Below, piece after piece: positions 27,421 through 36,033 of a DNA stretch of 64,000 nucleotides; within the stretch, counting starts at the first letter, position 1, and every line of letters begins with the position of its first letter. The stretch comes from Streptomyces avidinii. Lineage in GTDB: Bacteria > Actinomycetota > Actinomycetes > Streptomycetales > Streptomycetaceae. The notes under the pieces were generated by a model. The model made no database searches. It was not told where the DNA came from and saw only the letters and a program-made list of their open reading frames with translations. The position numbers and the translations under genes were made by a program. The stretch is taken from assembly GCF_014650695.1 (NCBI RefSeq), contig NZ_BMVL01000011.1:186001-250000 (forward strand), in the 5' to 3' direction.

Positions 27421-28038
27421 TCACAGCGGCCGCAGCGCCGGCTCCTTGCGAGCCGCTCCCAGCAAACGGTCCAGCGCAAGCTCCACGTCTTCCTTCCACG
27501 ACAGCGTCGAGCGGAGTTCCAGCCGCAGCCGCGGATGCACAGGGTGGGGCCGGACCGTCTTGAAGCCCACCGCGAGCAGGTGGTCGGCCGGCAGGAGGCA
27601 CGCCGGGCCCTCCCAGTGCGCGTCCCCGAAGGCCTCGATCGCCCGGAAGCCCCGCCGCAGCAGGTCCTTCGCCACCGTCTGCACCATCACCCTGCCCAGA
27701 CCCTGGCCCTGATACCCCGGCATGATCCACGCAGTGATCAGCTGCACGGCATCGGGTGAAACCGGGCTGGTGGGAAAGGCGGTGGCACGCGGAACGTACG
27801 CCGCCGGCGCGTAGAGGACGAAGCCCACCGGAACCTCGTCCACGTAGACCACTCGGCCGCAGGATCCCCATTCCAGCAGGACGGCGGAGATCCACGCCTC
27901 CTTCTCCTGCGCCGGCGTACCCGCCTTCACCGCGGCCTCGCCGCTGACCGGGTCCAGCTCCCAGAACACACAGGACCGGCAACGACGGGGCAGATCCTGG
28001 AGGTTGTCCAGCGTGAGCGGTACCAGCCGACGACCCAT
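27421..28038 (-). CDS. GNAT family N-acetyltransferase
   Basis: A 205-residue protein with the acetyl-CoA pyrophosphate loop PGYQGQGLGR and the preceding strand ITAWIM. An N-terminal CRSCVFWELD with a Cys pair is a conserved feature of streptomycete proteins at this locus. The ATG at 28038 fits the homology start; an upstream ATG at 28107 would run through the parB terminator. Sits after parB, same direction. Substrate unknown. Confidence 0.85.
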   Translation of the reverse strand: MGRRLVPLTLDNLQDLPRRCRSCVFWELDPVSGEAAVKAGTPAQEKEAWISAVLLEWGSCGRVVYVDEVPVGFVLYAPAAYVPRATAFPTSPVSPDAVQLITAWIMPGYQGQGLGRVMVQTVAKDLLRRGFRAIEAFGDAHWEGPACLLPADHLLAVGFKTVRPHPVHPRLRLELRSTLSWKEDVELALDRLLGAARKEPALRPL

Positions 28039-28084
28039 GAACGCATCGTATCCACTGGTCGATCGTTCTTCGACAGCAAAGCGA

Positions 28085-28126
28085 AGGGGCGGACCGCGCC
28101 GGTGCACACCGTCGCGATCCGCCCCT
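28085..28126 (-). terminator. Terminator after parB
   Basis: Imperfect 14-bp arms (28085-28098 and 28113-28126) with a 14-base loop, 15 bases after the parB stop. It lies just upstream of the GNAT gene, so the GNAT gene needs its own promoter. Confidence 0.65.
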
Positions 28127-28140
28127 CGGCGGCCCGGGGA

Positions 28141-29229
28141 TCACTCCCCGGTGAGACCCTGCTCCAGCACCCGGCCCTCGCCCGGCGCCAGTGTTCCGAG
28201 GATCCGCTCCAGATCCTCCATCGAGGCGAACTCGACGGTGATCTTGCCCTTCTTCTGGCCCAGATCCACCTTCACCCGCGTCTCGAACCGGTCCGACAGC
28301 CGCGTCGCAAGCTCGCTGAGCGCCGGAGCCACCCGGGCACCCGCACGCGGGCCCTTCGGCTTCACCGCACTCGACGGCTCTGAGGCCATCAGCGTCACGA
28401 TCTCCTCGACCGCACGCACCGAGAGCCCCTCGGCCACGATCCGGTGCGCCAGCTTGTCCTGCTCCTCGGAGTCCTCCACCGAGAGCAGCGCACGCGCGTG
28501 CCCGGCGGACAGCACTCCCGCAGCCACCCGGCGCTGCACCGAGGGGGACAGCTTGAGCAGCCGCAGCGTGTTCGACACCTGCGGACGCGAGCGCCCGATC
28601 CGGTCGGCCAGCTGGTCGTGGGTGCAGTTGAAGTCCTTGAGCAGCTGGTCGTAGGCCGCCGCCTCTTCCAGCGGGTTCAGCTGAGCCCGGTGCAGGTTCT
28701 CCAGCAGCGCGTCCAGCAGCAGCTTCTCGTCGTCCGTCGCCCGGATGATCGCCGGAATGGCCTCCAGCCCGGCCTCCCGGCAGGCACGCCAGCGCCGCTC
28801 ACCCATGATCAGCTCATAGCGGCCCGGGGCCGACTGCCGCACCACCACCGGCTGGAGCAGACCCACCTCCTGGATGGAGGTCACCAGCTCGGCCAGCGCG
28901 TCCTCGTCGAACACATCGCGCGGCTGGCGCGGGTTCGGCGTGATCGCATCCATCGGGAGCTCGGCGAACGTCGCCCCTGCCACCACATTGGTCTCGGCCT
29001 CGGGCTCCGGCTCTGCCACCGGGACAACCGCGAGCGATGTTTCACGTGAAACATCGGCCTGTACGAGCGAAGCGAGCTTCGCCGCCGCGACCCCCCGCTC
29101 CGAAGCCAAGGTCGGCACCGCCGACGGAGACGTCGAGCCGGCACTGATCACCGGCGGCGTCTTCTCCTGCGGGGCTGCGGGGATCAGCGCACCGAGCCCC
29201 CGCCCCAGGCCTCTACGTCGCTCACTCAC
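28141..29229 (-). CDS. parB: Chromosome partitioning protein ParB
   Basis: Binds parS, loads as a CTP-dependent clamp and condenses the origin. The 362-residue protein has an N-terminal GLGRGLGALIP (ParA-interacting), a CTP-binding core with GERRWRA near residue 145, a central HTH (DQLADRIGRSRPQVSNTLRLL) and a C-terminal dimerisation domain. A parS palindrome encodes residues 59-64 (DVSRET) in the linker after the N-terminal tail. The ATG overlaps the end of parA by 4 bases. Confidence 0.97.
   Translation of the reverse strand: MSERRRGLGRGLGALIPAAPQEKTPPVISAGSTSPSAVPTLASERGVAAAKLASLVQADVSRETSLAVVPVAEPEPEAETNVVAGATFAELPMDAITPNPRQPRDVFDEDALAELVTSIQEVGLLQPVVVRQSAPGRYELIMGERRWRACREAGLEAIPAIIRATDDEKLLLDALLENLHRAQLNPLEEAAAYDQLLKDFNCTHDQLADRIGRSRPQVSNTLRLLKLSPSVQRRVAAGVLSAGHARALLSVEDSEEQDKLAHRIVAEGLSVRAVEEIVTLMASEPSSAVKPKGPRAGARVAPALSELATRLSDRFETRVKVDLGQKKGKITVEFASMEDLERILGTLAPGEGRVLEQGLTGE
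29038..29053. other. parS site 6, inside parB
   Basis: Exact TGTTTCACGTGAAACA; read on the minus strand as VSRET within ParB. Confidence 0.95.
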
Positions 29230-30314
29230 TGGATCCCCTCCGCCACATTCTGCGTGCTGTTCATACCCGGGCCCAGATGGGCGTGCCGAGCGTCGTACTG
29301 CATTCCGACCCCCCGATACGCGATCTCTCGCGCTGCCTCCAGATAGGAGAGGGAACCACTGGAACCCGGGTCGTACGTGAGCACCGTCTGCCCATAGCTC
29401 GGCGCCTCGGAAATACGCACCGACCGGGGGATGCTCGTCCGCAGCACCTCCTTGCCGAAGTGGCTGCGCACCTCCTCCGCCACCTGCGAGGCCAGCCGGG
29501 TCCTGCCGTCATACATCGTCAGCAGGATGGTCGACACATGGAGCGTCGGGTTGAGGTGGGCCCGCACCAGATCGACGTTGCGCAGCAGCTGGCCCAGACC
29601 CTCCAGCGCGTAGTACTCGCACTGGATCGGGATCAGCACCTCGGCGCCGGCCACCAGCGCGTTCACCGTCAGCAGCCCGAGCGAGGGCGGGCAGTCGATC
29701 AGGATGTAGTCGAGAGGCTGGTCGTACGCCTGGATCGCCCGCTGAAGCCGGCTCTCTCGCGCCACGAGCGACACCAGCTCGATCTCCGCACCCGCGAGAT
29801 CGATCGTGGCCGGAGCACAGAAGAGCCCCTCCACGTCCACCACCGGCTGGACGACCTCCAGCAGAGGCCGGCTGTCCACGAGCACGTCGTAGATCGAGGG
29901 CACATCGGCATGGTGGTCGATCCCCAGCGCCGTGGACGCGTTGCCCTGCGGGTCGAGGTCGACCACCAGGACGCGCGCGCCGTGCAGGGCCAGCGAGGCC
30001 GCCAGGTTCACGGTCGTCGTGGTCTTGCCCACGCCGCCCTTCTGGTTGGCCACCACCATGACCCGCGTCTGGTTCGGCCGGGGCAGCCTCTCTCCGGCGC
30101 GCCCCAGCGCCTCGACCGCCTGCTGGGCAGCTCGGCCGATGGGGGTGTCGTTGTCTACAAGAGGCGGAGGCAATGTTTCACGTGAAACATCCTCACCCGC
30201 CGATTCAGAGCGGGGACCGGGGACCGGATCGGCCATCGGCCCCGCGAGGTTGGCGTCGGACCGCACGGTGTCACTCTCCTCGACATCAGGCTCGCGATGA
30301 ACAGAGCCTGCCAT
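29226..30314 (-). CDS. parA: Chromosome partitioning ATPase ParA
   Basis: Walker-type ATPase that positions the ParB-origin complex. 362 residues: an acidic N-terminal extension of ~85 residues, then the deviant Walker A KGGVGKTTT, Walker A' (VVDLDPQGNAS) and the IDCPPSLG segment. ATG at 30314 is chosen (MAGSVHREP); the frame continues upstream to 30476 across another parS but no ribosome-binding site supports it. A parS palindrome encodes residues 42-47 (DVSRET). Confidence 0.95.
   Translation of the reverse strand: MAGSVHREPDVEESDTVRSDANLAGPMADPVPGPRSESAGEDVSRETLPPPLVDNDTPIGRAAQQAVEALGRAGERLPRPNQTRVMVVANQKGGVGKTTTTVNLAASLALHGARVLVVDLDPQGNASTALGIDHHADVPSIYDVLVDSRPLLEVVQPVVDVEGLFCAPATIDLAGAEIELVSLVARESRLQRAIQAYDQPLDYILIDCPPSLGLLTVNALVAGAEVLIPIQCEYYALEGLGQLLRNVDLVRAHLNPTLHVSTILLTMYDGRTRLASQVAEEVRSHFGKEVLRTSIPRSVRISEAPSYGQTVLTYDPGSSGSLSYLEAAREIAYRGVGMQYDARHAHLGPGMNSTQNVAEGIQ
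30174..30189. other. parS site 7, inside parA
   Basis: Exact TGTTTCACGTGAAACA; read as VSRET in the acidic N-terminal extension of ParA. Confidence 0.95.
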
Positions 30315-30600
30315 GTCACCCGGGTCGCGAACCAGCGGGGCCCGTACTCCTGTGGATGAATCCACCGTTGTGGACAACTCCGTCCCCCTTGCGTCCTTGC
30401 GGTTGAGGGGGGACGCGGCCGCACGACCGCGGCTGATGATTCCGTGCAGCAGAGAGCGACGTTTCACGTGAAACACGATGCCCGGCCAGTACCCAGACAG
30501 GGTCTTCGGGCCGCTACGACACTCCGAAATCCATACCTATAGGGCCCAACACGGATCAAATATCCGTGCGGGCCCCGGTCCGCAGAGAATCAGACGACCA
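30315..30600 (-). promoter_or_regulatory. parA upstream region with parS site 8
   Basis: 286 bp between rsmG and parA. CGTTTCACGTGAAACA at 30460-30475 differs from consensus at base 1 only. The 30480-30560 part is AT-richer (CCATACCTATAGG) and is where promoters of parAB would be expected; their exact -10/-35 cannot be fixed. ParB may autoregulate here. Confidence 0.65.
30460..30475. other. parS site 8 (one mismatch), parA upstream
   Basis: CGTTTCACGTGAAACA, 146 bp upstream of the parA start. Closest to oriC of the eight sites (5.6 kb from its left end). Confidence 0.9.
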
Positions 30601-31317
30601 TCACCGGCGGCGACGGGTACGTCCCACCCGGGCTGCCTTAGCCCGCTTGGCCGCGAACCTCACCCCGCCGGGGCTCTCTCCCACCTCGACCCGCACCACT
30701 GTCGTCAGCGGGTCCACCAGGCCCTCGCCGACCTGGAGCACTGAGGTCTTCACCACACCCAGCTTCGCCAGCGCCGTCTTCGCCGACACCAGCTCCTCGT
30801 CCGCGGTGTCGCCCTTGAGCGCCAGCATCTCGCCGTACGGGCGCAGCAGAGGTACGCCCCAGCCGGCCAGCCGGTCCAGCGGAGCCACCGCCCGCGCCGT
30901 CACCACGTGCACCGGCTGGAGCTTGCCCAGGACCTCCTCGGCCCGCCCGCGCATCACCGTGACGTGATCCAGACCCAGTAGCTCCACGGCCTCCTGAAGG
31001 AAGGTCGTACGCCGCAGCAGCGGTTCGAGCAGCGTGATCTTGAGATCCCGACGCACCAGAGCGAGCGGGATACCGGGCAGCCCTGCACCCGAGCCCACAT
31101 CGCACACCGTGACGCCCTGGGGCACCACCTCCGACAGCACTGCGCAGTTCAGCAGGTGCCGCTCCCACAGGCGCGGCACCTCGCGCGGCCCGATCAGGCC
31201 CCGCTTGACTCCTGCGTCCGCCAGCAGCTCCGCGTACCGCACAGCTTCCGGGAAAAACTCACCGAACACCGCGCGCGCCTGTTCAGGCGCCGGGGGAAGC
31301 TCAGCTGCCTCCGTCAC
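30601..31317 (-). CDS. rsmG: 16S rRNA (guanine(527)-N7)-methyltransferase
   Basis: Methylates G527 of 16S rRNA; loss gives low-level streptomycin resistance. The 238-residue protein has the SAM-binding VCDVGSGAGLPGIPLAL and the downstream VTARAVAPLDRLAGW typical of RsmG/GidB. GTG at 31317 with GGAAGGA 9 bases upstream is chosen; the frame is open further upstream but without homology. The C-terminus is Arg-rich. Between jag and parA, all leftward. Confidence 0.93.
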   Translation of the reverse strand: MTEAAELPPAPEQARAVFGEFFPEAVRYAELLADAGVKRGLIGPREVPRLWERHLLNCAVLSEVVPQGVTVCDVGSGAGLPGIPLALVRRDLKITLLEPLLRRTTFLQEAVELLGLDHVTVMRGRAEEVLGKLQPVHVVTARAVAPLDRLAGWGVPLLRPYGEMLALKGDTADEELVSAKTALAKLGVVKTSVLQVGEGLVDPLTTVVRVEVGESPGGVRFAAKRAKAARVGRTRRRR

Positions 31318-31404
31318 GGGGACCGTCCTTCCGTACGCATGGTTCTGAAGAACCACGTCTTCAAGGTGAAGCGTCGTTCGCCTGTCAGGCCAGGCTGACA
31401 AACA

Positions 31405-31435
31405 TCGGCCCCGTCTGCGACACAGACGGGGCCGA
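31405..31435 (-). terminator. Terminator between jag and rsmG
   Basis: Perfect 13-bp inverted repeat (31405-31417 and 31423-31435, loop 5) 18 bases after the jag stop; it separates the rnpA-jag operon from rsmG. Confidence 0.85.
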
Positions 31436-31452
31436 ACACATCTCGCAGGCGA

Positions 31453-31965
31453 TCAGGCCGGAAGCACAACGACGAAGCGCTGCGGCTCCTCGCCCTCGGA
31501 CTCGCTGCGCAGACCGGCGGCCGCCACGGCATCGTGGACGACCTTTCGCTCGAACGGGGTCATCGGAGCCAGCTTCATCGGCTCGCCGGACGCCTTCACG
31601 TCCGCCGCGGCCTGGGCGCCCAGCACCGCCAGCTCCTCGCGCTTCTTCGCACGGAACCCGGCGATGTCCAGCATCAGCCGGCTGCGGTCCCCGGTCTCCC
31701 GGTGCACGGCGAGGCGGGTCAGCTCCTGCAGAGCCTCCAGAACCTCACCGTCGCGGCCCACGAGCTTCTGCAGATCGCGGCCGGCCGAGTCGCTGACGAT
31801 CGACACCGCGGCCCGGTCGGCCTCGACGTCCATGTCGATGTCGCCGTCCAGGTCGGCGATGTCCAGCAGACCCTCGAGGTAATCGGCCGCGATCTCACCC
31901 TCCTGCTCAAGGCGGGTCAGGGTGTCGCCACTCTCAGCGGCGGCGGTGGTGGTGCCTTCCGTCAC
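31453..31965 (-). CDS. jag: Jag/KhpB RNA-binding protein (KH-R3H)
   Basis: A 170-residue protein with a type II KH domain (VGRDGEVLEALQELTRLAV) and a C-terminal R3H domain (MTPFERKVVHDAVAAAG). It lacks the long N-terminal Jag domain of Firmicutes. Homologues (KhpB/EloR) bind RNA and affect cell elongation. Lies 15 bases after yidC, in the usual rnpA-yidD-yidC-jag order. Confidence 0.93.
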   Translation of the reverse strand: MTEGTTTAAAESGDTLTRLEQEGEIAADYLEGLLDIADLDGDIDMDVEADRAAVSIVSDSAGRDLQKLVGRDGEVLEALQELTRLAVHRETGDRSRLMLDIAGFRAKKREELAVLGAQAAADVKASGEPMKLAPMTPFERKVVHDAVAAAGLRSESEGEEPQRFVVVLPA

Positions 31966-31980
31966 GGGAGGGACTCCTTC

Positions 31981-33084
31981 TTACTTCTTGGGAGAGGGCT
32001 TGCTGGGCGTCTGACGCTGCGACTTCGACTGGCGCTTCGGCTGCTGCCGCTTGGCCGTACCGCCGCTCGCCGCATCCGAGTCTGCCGTGGCCTCGGAACT
32101 CTTGATCACACTGCCGTCGGGCTGGGCCGCCAGGCCCTGCTTGGTGAGGGCGGTGATGAACTTGCGCTCGTTGTCATTGCGGTCCGGGCCCTTGGCAACG
32201 ATCGCCGCGACGATCTTCTTCTTGCTCCGGCCCTTCACGTCACCGTGCGAGCTGATGTGCTTCAGCAGGCGGGTCAGGTACTGGTCCTGCGCCTTGCTGC
32301 CCGGCGTCGGGTTCTGGTTGATCACGTACATCTGCTGGCCCATGGTCCACACGTTCGTGGTCAGCCAGTAGACGAGGACACCGACGGGGAAGTTGATGCC
32401 CATGACCGCGAAGATCACGGGGAAGATGTACATCAGCATCTTCTGCTGCTGCATGAACGGCGTCTTGACCGAGAGGTCGACGTTCTTCTGCATCAGCTGA
32501 CGCTGGGTGTAGAACTGCGACAGCGACATCAGGATGATCATGATGGCGGTGACGATGCGCACATCGGTGATCGAGGCGTCCAGGGTCGCGACCTTCGCGG
32601 CGCTGTCCGTGAACTTCGCCGCCAGCGGAGCACCGAAGATGTGGGCCTGACGCGCACTGGCCAGCAGCGGACCGTCGATGTAGCCGATCTCCTTGCCGCT
32701 GGCGATGCTGGAGAGCACGCTGTACAGGGCGAAGAAGAACGGGGACTGCGCCAGGATGGGAAGGCACGAGGAGAGCGGGTTGGTACCCGTCTCCTTGTAC
32801 AGCTTCATCATCTCTTCGGACTGACGCTGCTTGTCGTTCTTGTAGCGCTCCTGGATCGCCTTCATCTTCGGCTGGAGCGCCTGCATACCCCGCGTCGCCT
32901 TGATCTGCTTCACGAAGAGCGGGATCAGGCAGATACGGATCAAGATCACCAGGGACACGATGGACAGGCCCCAGGCCCACCCGCTGTCCGGCCCGAAGAC
33001 CGCACCGTAGAGCGAGTGGAACTGGACGATGATCCAGGAAACGGGTGTGGTGATAAAGCTGAACAGACCGGCGATCGTGTCCAC
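31981..33084 (-). CDS. yidC: Membrane protein insertase YidC
   Basis: A 367-residue Oxa1/YidC/Alb3 insertase with five membrane helices. The hydrophilic-groove arginine lies in LIRICLIPLF, and QIKATRGMQALQPKMKAIQERY marks the cytoplasmic hairpin (quoted in part). The C-terminal tail is Lys/Gln/Ser-rich and very basic, suited to ribosome contact. GTG start with AAGGAG. Only 3 bases separate it from yidD. Confidence 0.95.
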   Translation of the reverse strand: MDTIAGLFSFITTPVSWIIVQFHSLYGAVFGPDSGWAWGLSIVSLVILIRICLIPLFVKQIKATRGMQALQPKMKAIQERYKNDKQRQSEEMMKLYKETGTNPLSSCLPILAQSPFFFALYSVLSSIASGKEIGYIDGPLLASARQAHIFGAPLAAKFTDSAAKVATLDASITDVRIVTAIMIILMSLSQFYTQRQLMQKNVDLSVKTPFMQQQKMLMYIFPVIFAVMGINFPVGVLVYWLTTNVWTMGQQMYVINQNPTPGSKAQDQYLTRLLKHISSHGDVKGRSKKKIVAAIVAKGPDRNDNERKFITALTKQGLAAQPDGSVIKSSEATADSDAASGGTAKRQQPKRQSKSQRQTPSKPSPKK

Positions 33085-33087
33085 TAA

Positions 33088-33369
33088 TCAGGCTCCTTGA
33101 GCATTGCGAGATCTACGCAACGCACTGCGCAGCTGCTCGTGCCAACGCGGGCGTTTACGGGGTGGGACATGGTCCACACCACCCGGGGACCACGGATTGC
33201 ACCGCAGGATCCGCCAGGCGGTCAGAACCGTCCCCTTCACCGCACCATGCCGGTCGATGGCCGTGTACCCGTAGTGCGAACACGACGGGTAGTAGCGGCA
33301 CACCGGCCCGAGCAGCGGACTGATCGTCCACTGGTACAGCTTGATCAAAGCGAGCAGCGGGTACTTCAT
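33088..33369 (-). CDS. yidD: Membrane protein insertion efficiency factor YidD
   Basis: A 93-residue YidD with the characteristic CRYYPSCSHYG and ILRCNPWSPGGVDHVP. It aids insertion by YidC. The ATG overlaps the rnpA stop (ATGA). Confidence 0.95.
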   Translation of the reverse strand: MKYPLLALIKLYQWTISPLLGPVCRYYPSCSHYGYTAIDRHGAVKGTVLTAWRILRCNPWSPGGVDHVPPRKRPRWHEQLRSALRRSRNAQGA

Positions 33370-33740
33370 CGAGCCACGCCTCCCAGGAGCCGCACCAGAG
33401 CGGCATCCAGGTCCCGGGCCAGCTCGTCGGGGCCGGCATCGCCCGCTCCGGGCAACGCTCGTACCACCACCAGGCTACCGGGGGGCAGCTGTGGCAGCCG
33501 CTCACGGACCAGATGGCGAAGACGGCGCTTCACCCGGTTACGTATGACGGCATTGCCGACAGCTTTGCTGACGACGAAACCCGCACGCGTCGAGGGATCG
33601 ATCTCCCCCGGCTCGTGCGGGTCCGTTGCACCGCTTGTACGTAGGTGGACGACGAGGAGCGGGCGACCAGCCCGACGACCTCGACGTACCGCGCTCGCGA
33701 AGTCCTCGCGCCGCCTCAGCCGATTTTCGGGAGACAGCAC
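33366..33740 (-). CDS. rnpA: Ribonuclease P protein component
   Basis: A 124-residue RnpA with the RNR motif (NAVIRNRVKRRLRHLV) and N-terminal LRRREDFASAVRRGRR. It assists the catalytic RNA in tRNA 5' processing. GTG start, 21 bases after rpmH. Confidence 0.95.
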   Translation of the reverse strand: MLSPENRLRRREDFASAVRRGRRAGRPLLVVHLRTSGATDPHEPGEIDPSTRAGFVVSKAVGNAVIRNRVKRRLRHLVRERLPQLPPGSLVVVRALPGAGDAGPDELARDLDAALVRLLGGVAR

Positions 33741-33761
33741 GACGTCACGACCTGCGTGTTG

Positions 33762-33899
33762 TTACGCGGAAAGGGCGGCGCGGCCCTTGCCACGACGGTT
33801 CGCGAGGATCGCGCGACCGGCACGGGTACGCATCCGCAGGCGGAAGCCGTGGGTCTTGGCACGACGGCGGTTGTTCGGCTGGAAGGTGCGCTTGCTCAC
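33762..33899 (-). CDS. rpmH: 50S ribosomal protein L34
   Basis: A 45-residue protein, sequence MSKRTFQPNNRRRAKTHGFR at the start, very Arg-rich and collinear with L34 along its whole length. GTG start. The dnaA gene is divergent 355 bp away, the classical rpmH-dnaA arrangement. Confidence 0.96.
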   Translation of the reverse strand: MSKRTFQPNNRRRAKTHGFRLRMRTRAGRAILANRRGKGRAALSA

Positions 33900-34254
33900 T
33901 CGGGGGCTCCAGAGAATGAATCGTTGTGGCGGGACATCGCCTGGCTGTCACCGTGCGCCCACGAGGAAACTCGCGTGTTCGCCCGAGTGGCACCGCTAAA
34001 TGATCACTGAAAGTGACCTTCGCCCATCGGTAGGCAGGCGGCAGCAGCCATCGACAACTCGACCTCGTTACGGTACGCGCGGCTACGCCATCCGGTCAAA
34101 CCGAGTCGACGTGGCCCCACACTGTGCACAGGCTGTGGACAACGACTTGAACCGTACCCGCTGGCCTGACTACCGTTGCCTGACCCCGGATTTTTTGTCC
34201 CGACCGTCCCAAAGAACCACACATTCGTGGGACCCCTGTGAGAGAGCGTGCTCT
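33900..34254. promoter_or_regulatory. rpmH-dnaA divergent promoter region
   Basis: 355 bp without a gene. A perfect DnaA box (TGTGGACAA, i.e. TTGTCCACA on the minus strand) at 34134-34142 and a weaker TGTGCACAG beside it at 34123-34131 lie about 115 bp before dnaA, consistent with the known autoregulation of Streptomyces dnaA. No confident -10/-35 could be assigned. Confidence 0.65.
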
Positions 34255-36033
34255 GTGGCTGACGTACCTGCCGATCTTGCCGCAGTGTGGCCAAGGGTGC
34301 TCGAGAAGCTCCTCGGGGAGGGACAGCCGGGGATCGAACCGAAGGACAAGCAGTGGGTCGAACGCTGTCAGCCCCTGGCACTCGTCGCCGACACCGCACT
34401 GCTCGCCGTCCCCAACGAATGGGGCAAGCGCGTCCTCGAAGGCCGCCTCGCCCCGCTGATCAGTGACGCGCTGAGCCGGGAGTGCGGCCGCCCCATCCGG
34501 ATCGCGATCACGGTGGACGACTCCGCCGGCGAGCCCGCGCCCCCCTCCCCGCCCCAGCAGCAGGGCGGCTACGAGCCCTACGGCGGCCAGCGCCCCGGCG
34601 GCGGCAACGGTGACGACCAGCTTCCCACCGCCCGCCCCGCCTACCCGGACTACCAGCAGCAGCGCCCCGAGCCCGGCGCCTGGCCCCGCGGCGGCCAGCA
34701 GGACGACTACGGCTGGCAGCAGCCGCGCCTCGGCGGTTTCCCCGAGCGCGACCCGTACGCCTCCCCGCAGCCGGGCTACATGCAGCAGTCCGAGCCCTCC
34801 GGCTACGACCAGGGCTCCTACGAACAGCAGAAGTACGAGCAGCAGAAGTACGAGTCCCAGCAGCAGCACCAGGGCCATCAGTACGAGCAGCAGAGCTACG
34901 AGCCCCAGCAGTACGAACAGCCCGCGCCGCGCCAGGCCCCGGGCCGGCCCTCGCCGCCCCCGTCCCCGTCCGGCGGCTCCACCTCGGGCCCGCTGGAGCC
35001 GACCGCGCGGCTGAACCCCAAGTACCTCTTCGACACCTTCGTCATCGGCGCCTCCAACCGCTTCGCGCACGCCGCCGCGGTCGCCGTGGCCGAGGCACCG
35101 GCGAAGGCGTACAACCCCCTCTTCGTCTATGGGGAGTCGGGCCTCGGCAAGACGCACCTGCTGCACGCCATCGGGCACTACGCGCGGAGCCTGTACCCCG
35201 GCACCCGGGTGCGGTACGTGAGCTCCGAGGAGTTCACCAACGAGTTCATCAACTCCATCCGCGACGGCAAGGGCGACGCGTTCCGCAAGCGCTACCGCGA
35301 GATGGACATCCTGCTCGTCGACGACATCCAGTTCCTCGCGAGCAAGGAGTCGACGCAGGAGGAGTTCTTCCACACCTTCAATACGCTCCACAACGCCAAC
35401 AAGCAGATCGTGCTCTCCTCCGACCGGCCGCCCAAGCAGCTGGTCACCCTGGAGGACCGGCTCCGCAACCGCTTCGAGTGGGGCCTGATCACCGACGTCC
35501 AGCCGCCCGAGCTGGAGACCCGTATCGCCATCCTGCGCAAGAAGGCGGTCCAGGAGCAGCTCAACGCCCCGCCGGAGGTACTGGAGTTCATCGCCTCCCG
35601 CATCTCGCGCAACATCCGCGAGCTGGAGGGGGCGCTGATCCGGGTCACGGCCTTCGCGAGCCTGAACCGGCAGCCGGTCGACCTGGGCCTGACCGAGGAC
35701 GTCCTGAAGAACCTGATCCCGGGCGGCGAGGACAGCGCACCGGAGATCACCGCCTCCGACATCATGGCGGCCACCGCCGACTACTTCGGGCTGACCGTGG
35801 ACGACCTGTGCGGCTCCTCGCGCAGCCGGGTGCTGGTCACCGCCCGGCAGATCGCCATGTACCTGTGCCGGGAGCTCACCGACCTGTCGCTGCCCAAGAT
35901 CGGGGCGCAGTTCGGCGGCCGCGACCACACGACCGTCATGCACGCGGACCGCAAGATCCGCGCTCTGATGGCCGAGCGCCGCTCCATCTACAACCAGGTC
36001 ACCGAGCTCACGAACCGCATCAAGAACGCCTGA
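34255..36033 (+). CDS. dnaA: Chromosomal replication initiator DnaA
   Basis: Binds DnaA boxes in oriC and opens the origin. 592 residues. Domain I is residues 1-85. Domain II is an unusually long, disordered Gln/Tyr/Pro-rich linker (about 85-245, repeats such as YEQQKYEQQKYE). The AAA+ domain III has Walker A GESGLGKTHLL near residue 295 and Walker B LLVDDIQF near 357. Domain IV has the DnaA signature GGRDHTTVMHADRKI. The GTG at 34255 (MADVPADL) begins the homology; the frame is open to 34000 but crosses the promoter region. Length is typical for Streptomyces, whose DnaA is longer than in E. coli. Confidence 0.97.
   Translation: MADVPADLAAVWPRVLEKLLGEGQPGIEPKDKQWVERCQPLALVADTALLAVPNEWGKRVLEGRLAPLISDALSRECGRPIRIAITVDDSAGEPAPPSPPQQQGGYEPYGGQRPGGGNGDDQLPTARPAYPDYQQQRPEPGAWPRGGQQDDYGWQQPRLGGFPERDPYASPQPGYMQQSEPSGYDQGSYEQQKYEQQKYESQQQHQGHQYEQQSYEPQQYEQPAPRQAPGRPSPPPSPSGGSTSGPLEPTARLNPKYLFDTFVIGASNRFAHAAAVAVAEAPAKAYNPLFVYGESGLGKTHLLHAIGHYARSLYPGTRVRYVSSEEFTNEFINSIRDGKGDAFRKRYREMDILLVDDIQFLASKESTQEEFFHTFNTLHNANKQIVLSSDRPPKQLVTLEDRLRNRFEWGLITDVQPPELETRIAILRKKAVQEQLNAPPEVLEFIASRISRNIRELEGALIRVTAFASLNRQPVDLGLTEDVLKNLIPGGEDSAPEITASDIMAATADYFGLTVDDLCGSSRSRVLVTARQIAMYLCRELTDLSLPKIGAQFGGRDHTTVMHADRKIRALMAERRSIYNQVTELTNRIKNA

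Noticed and set aside
30315..30476. ParA start at 30476 with MFHVKR from a parS palindrome
   Set aside because: No ribosome-binding site, and parS there is an upstream element; MAGSVHREP at 30314 fits known ParA proteins better.
34000..34254. N-terminal extension of DnaA to 34000
   Set aside because: Covers the promoter region with a DnaA box; homology and usual DnaA start begin at the GTG at 34255.
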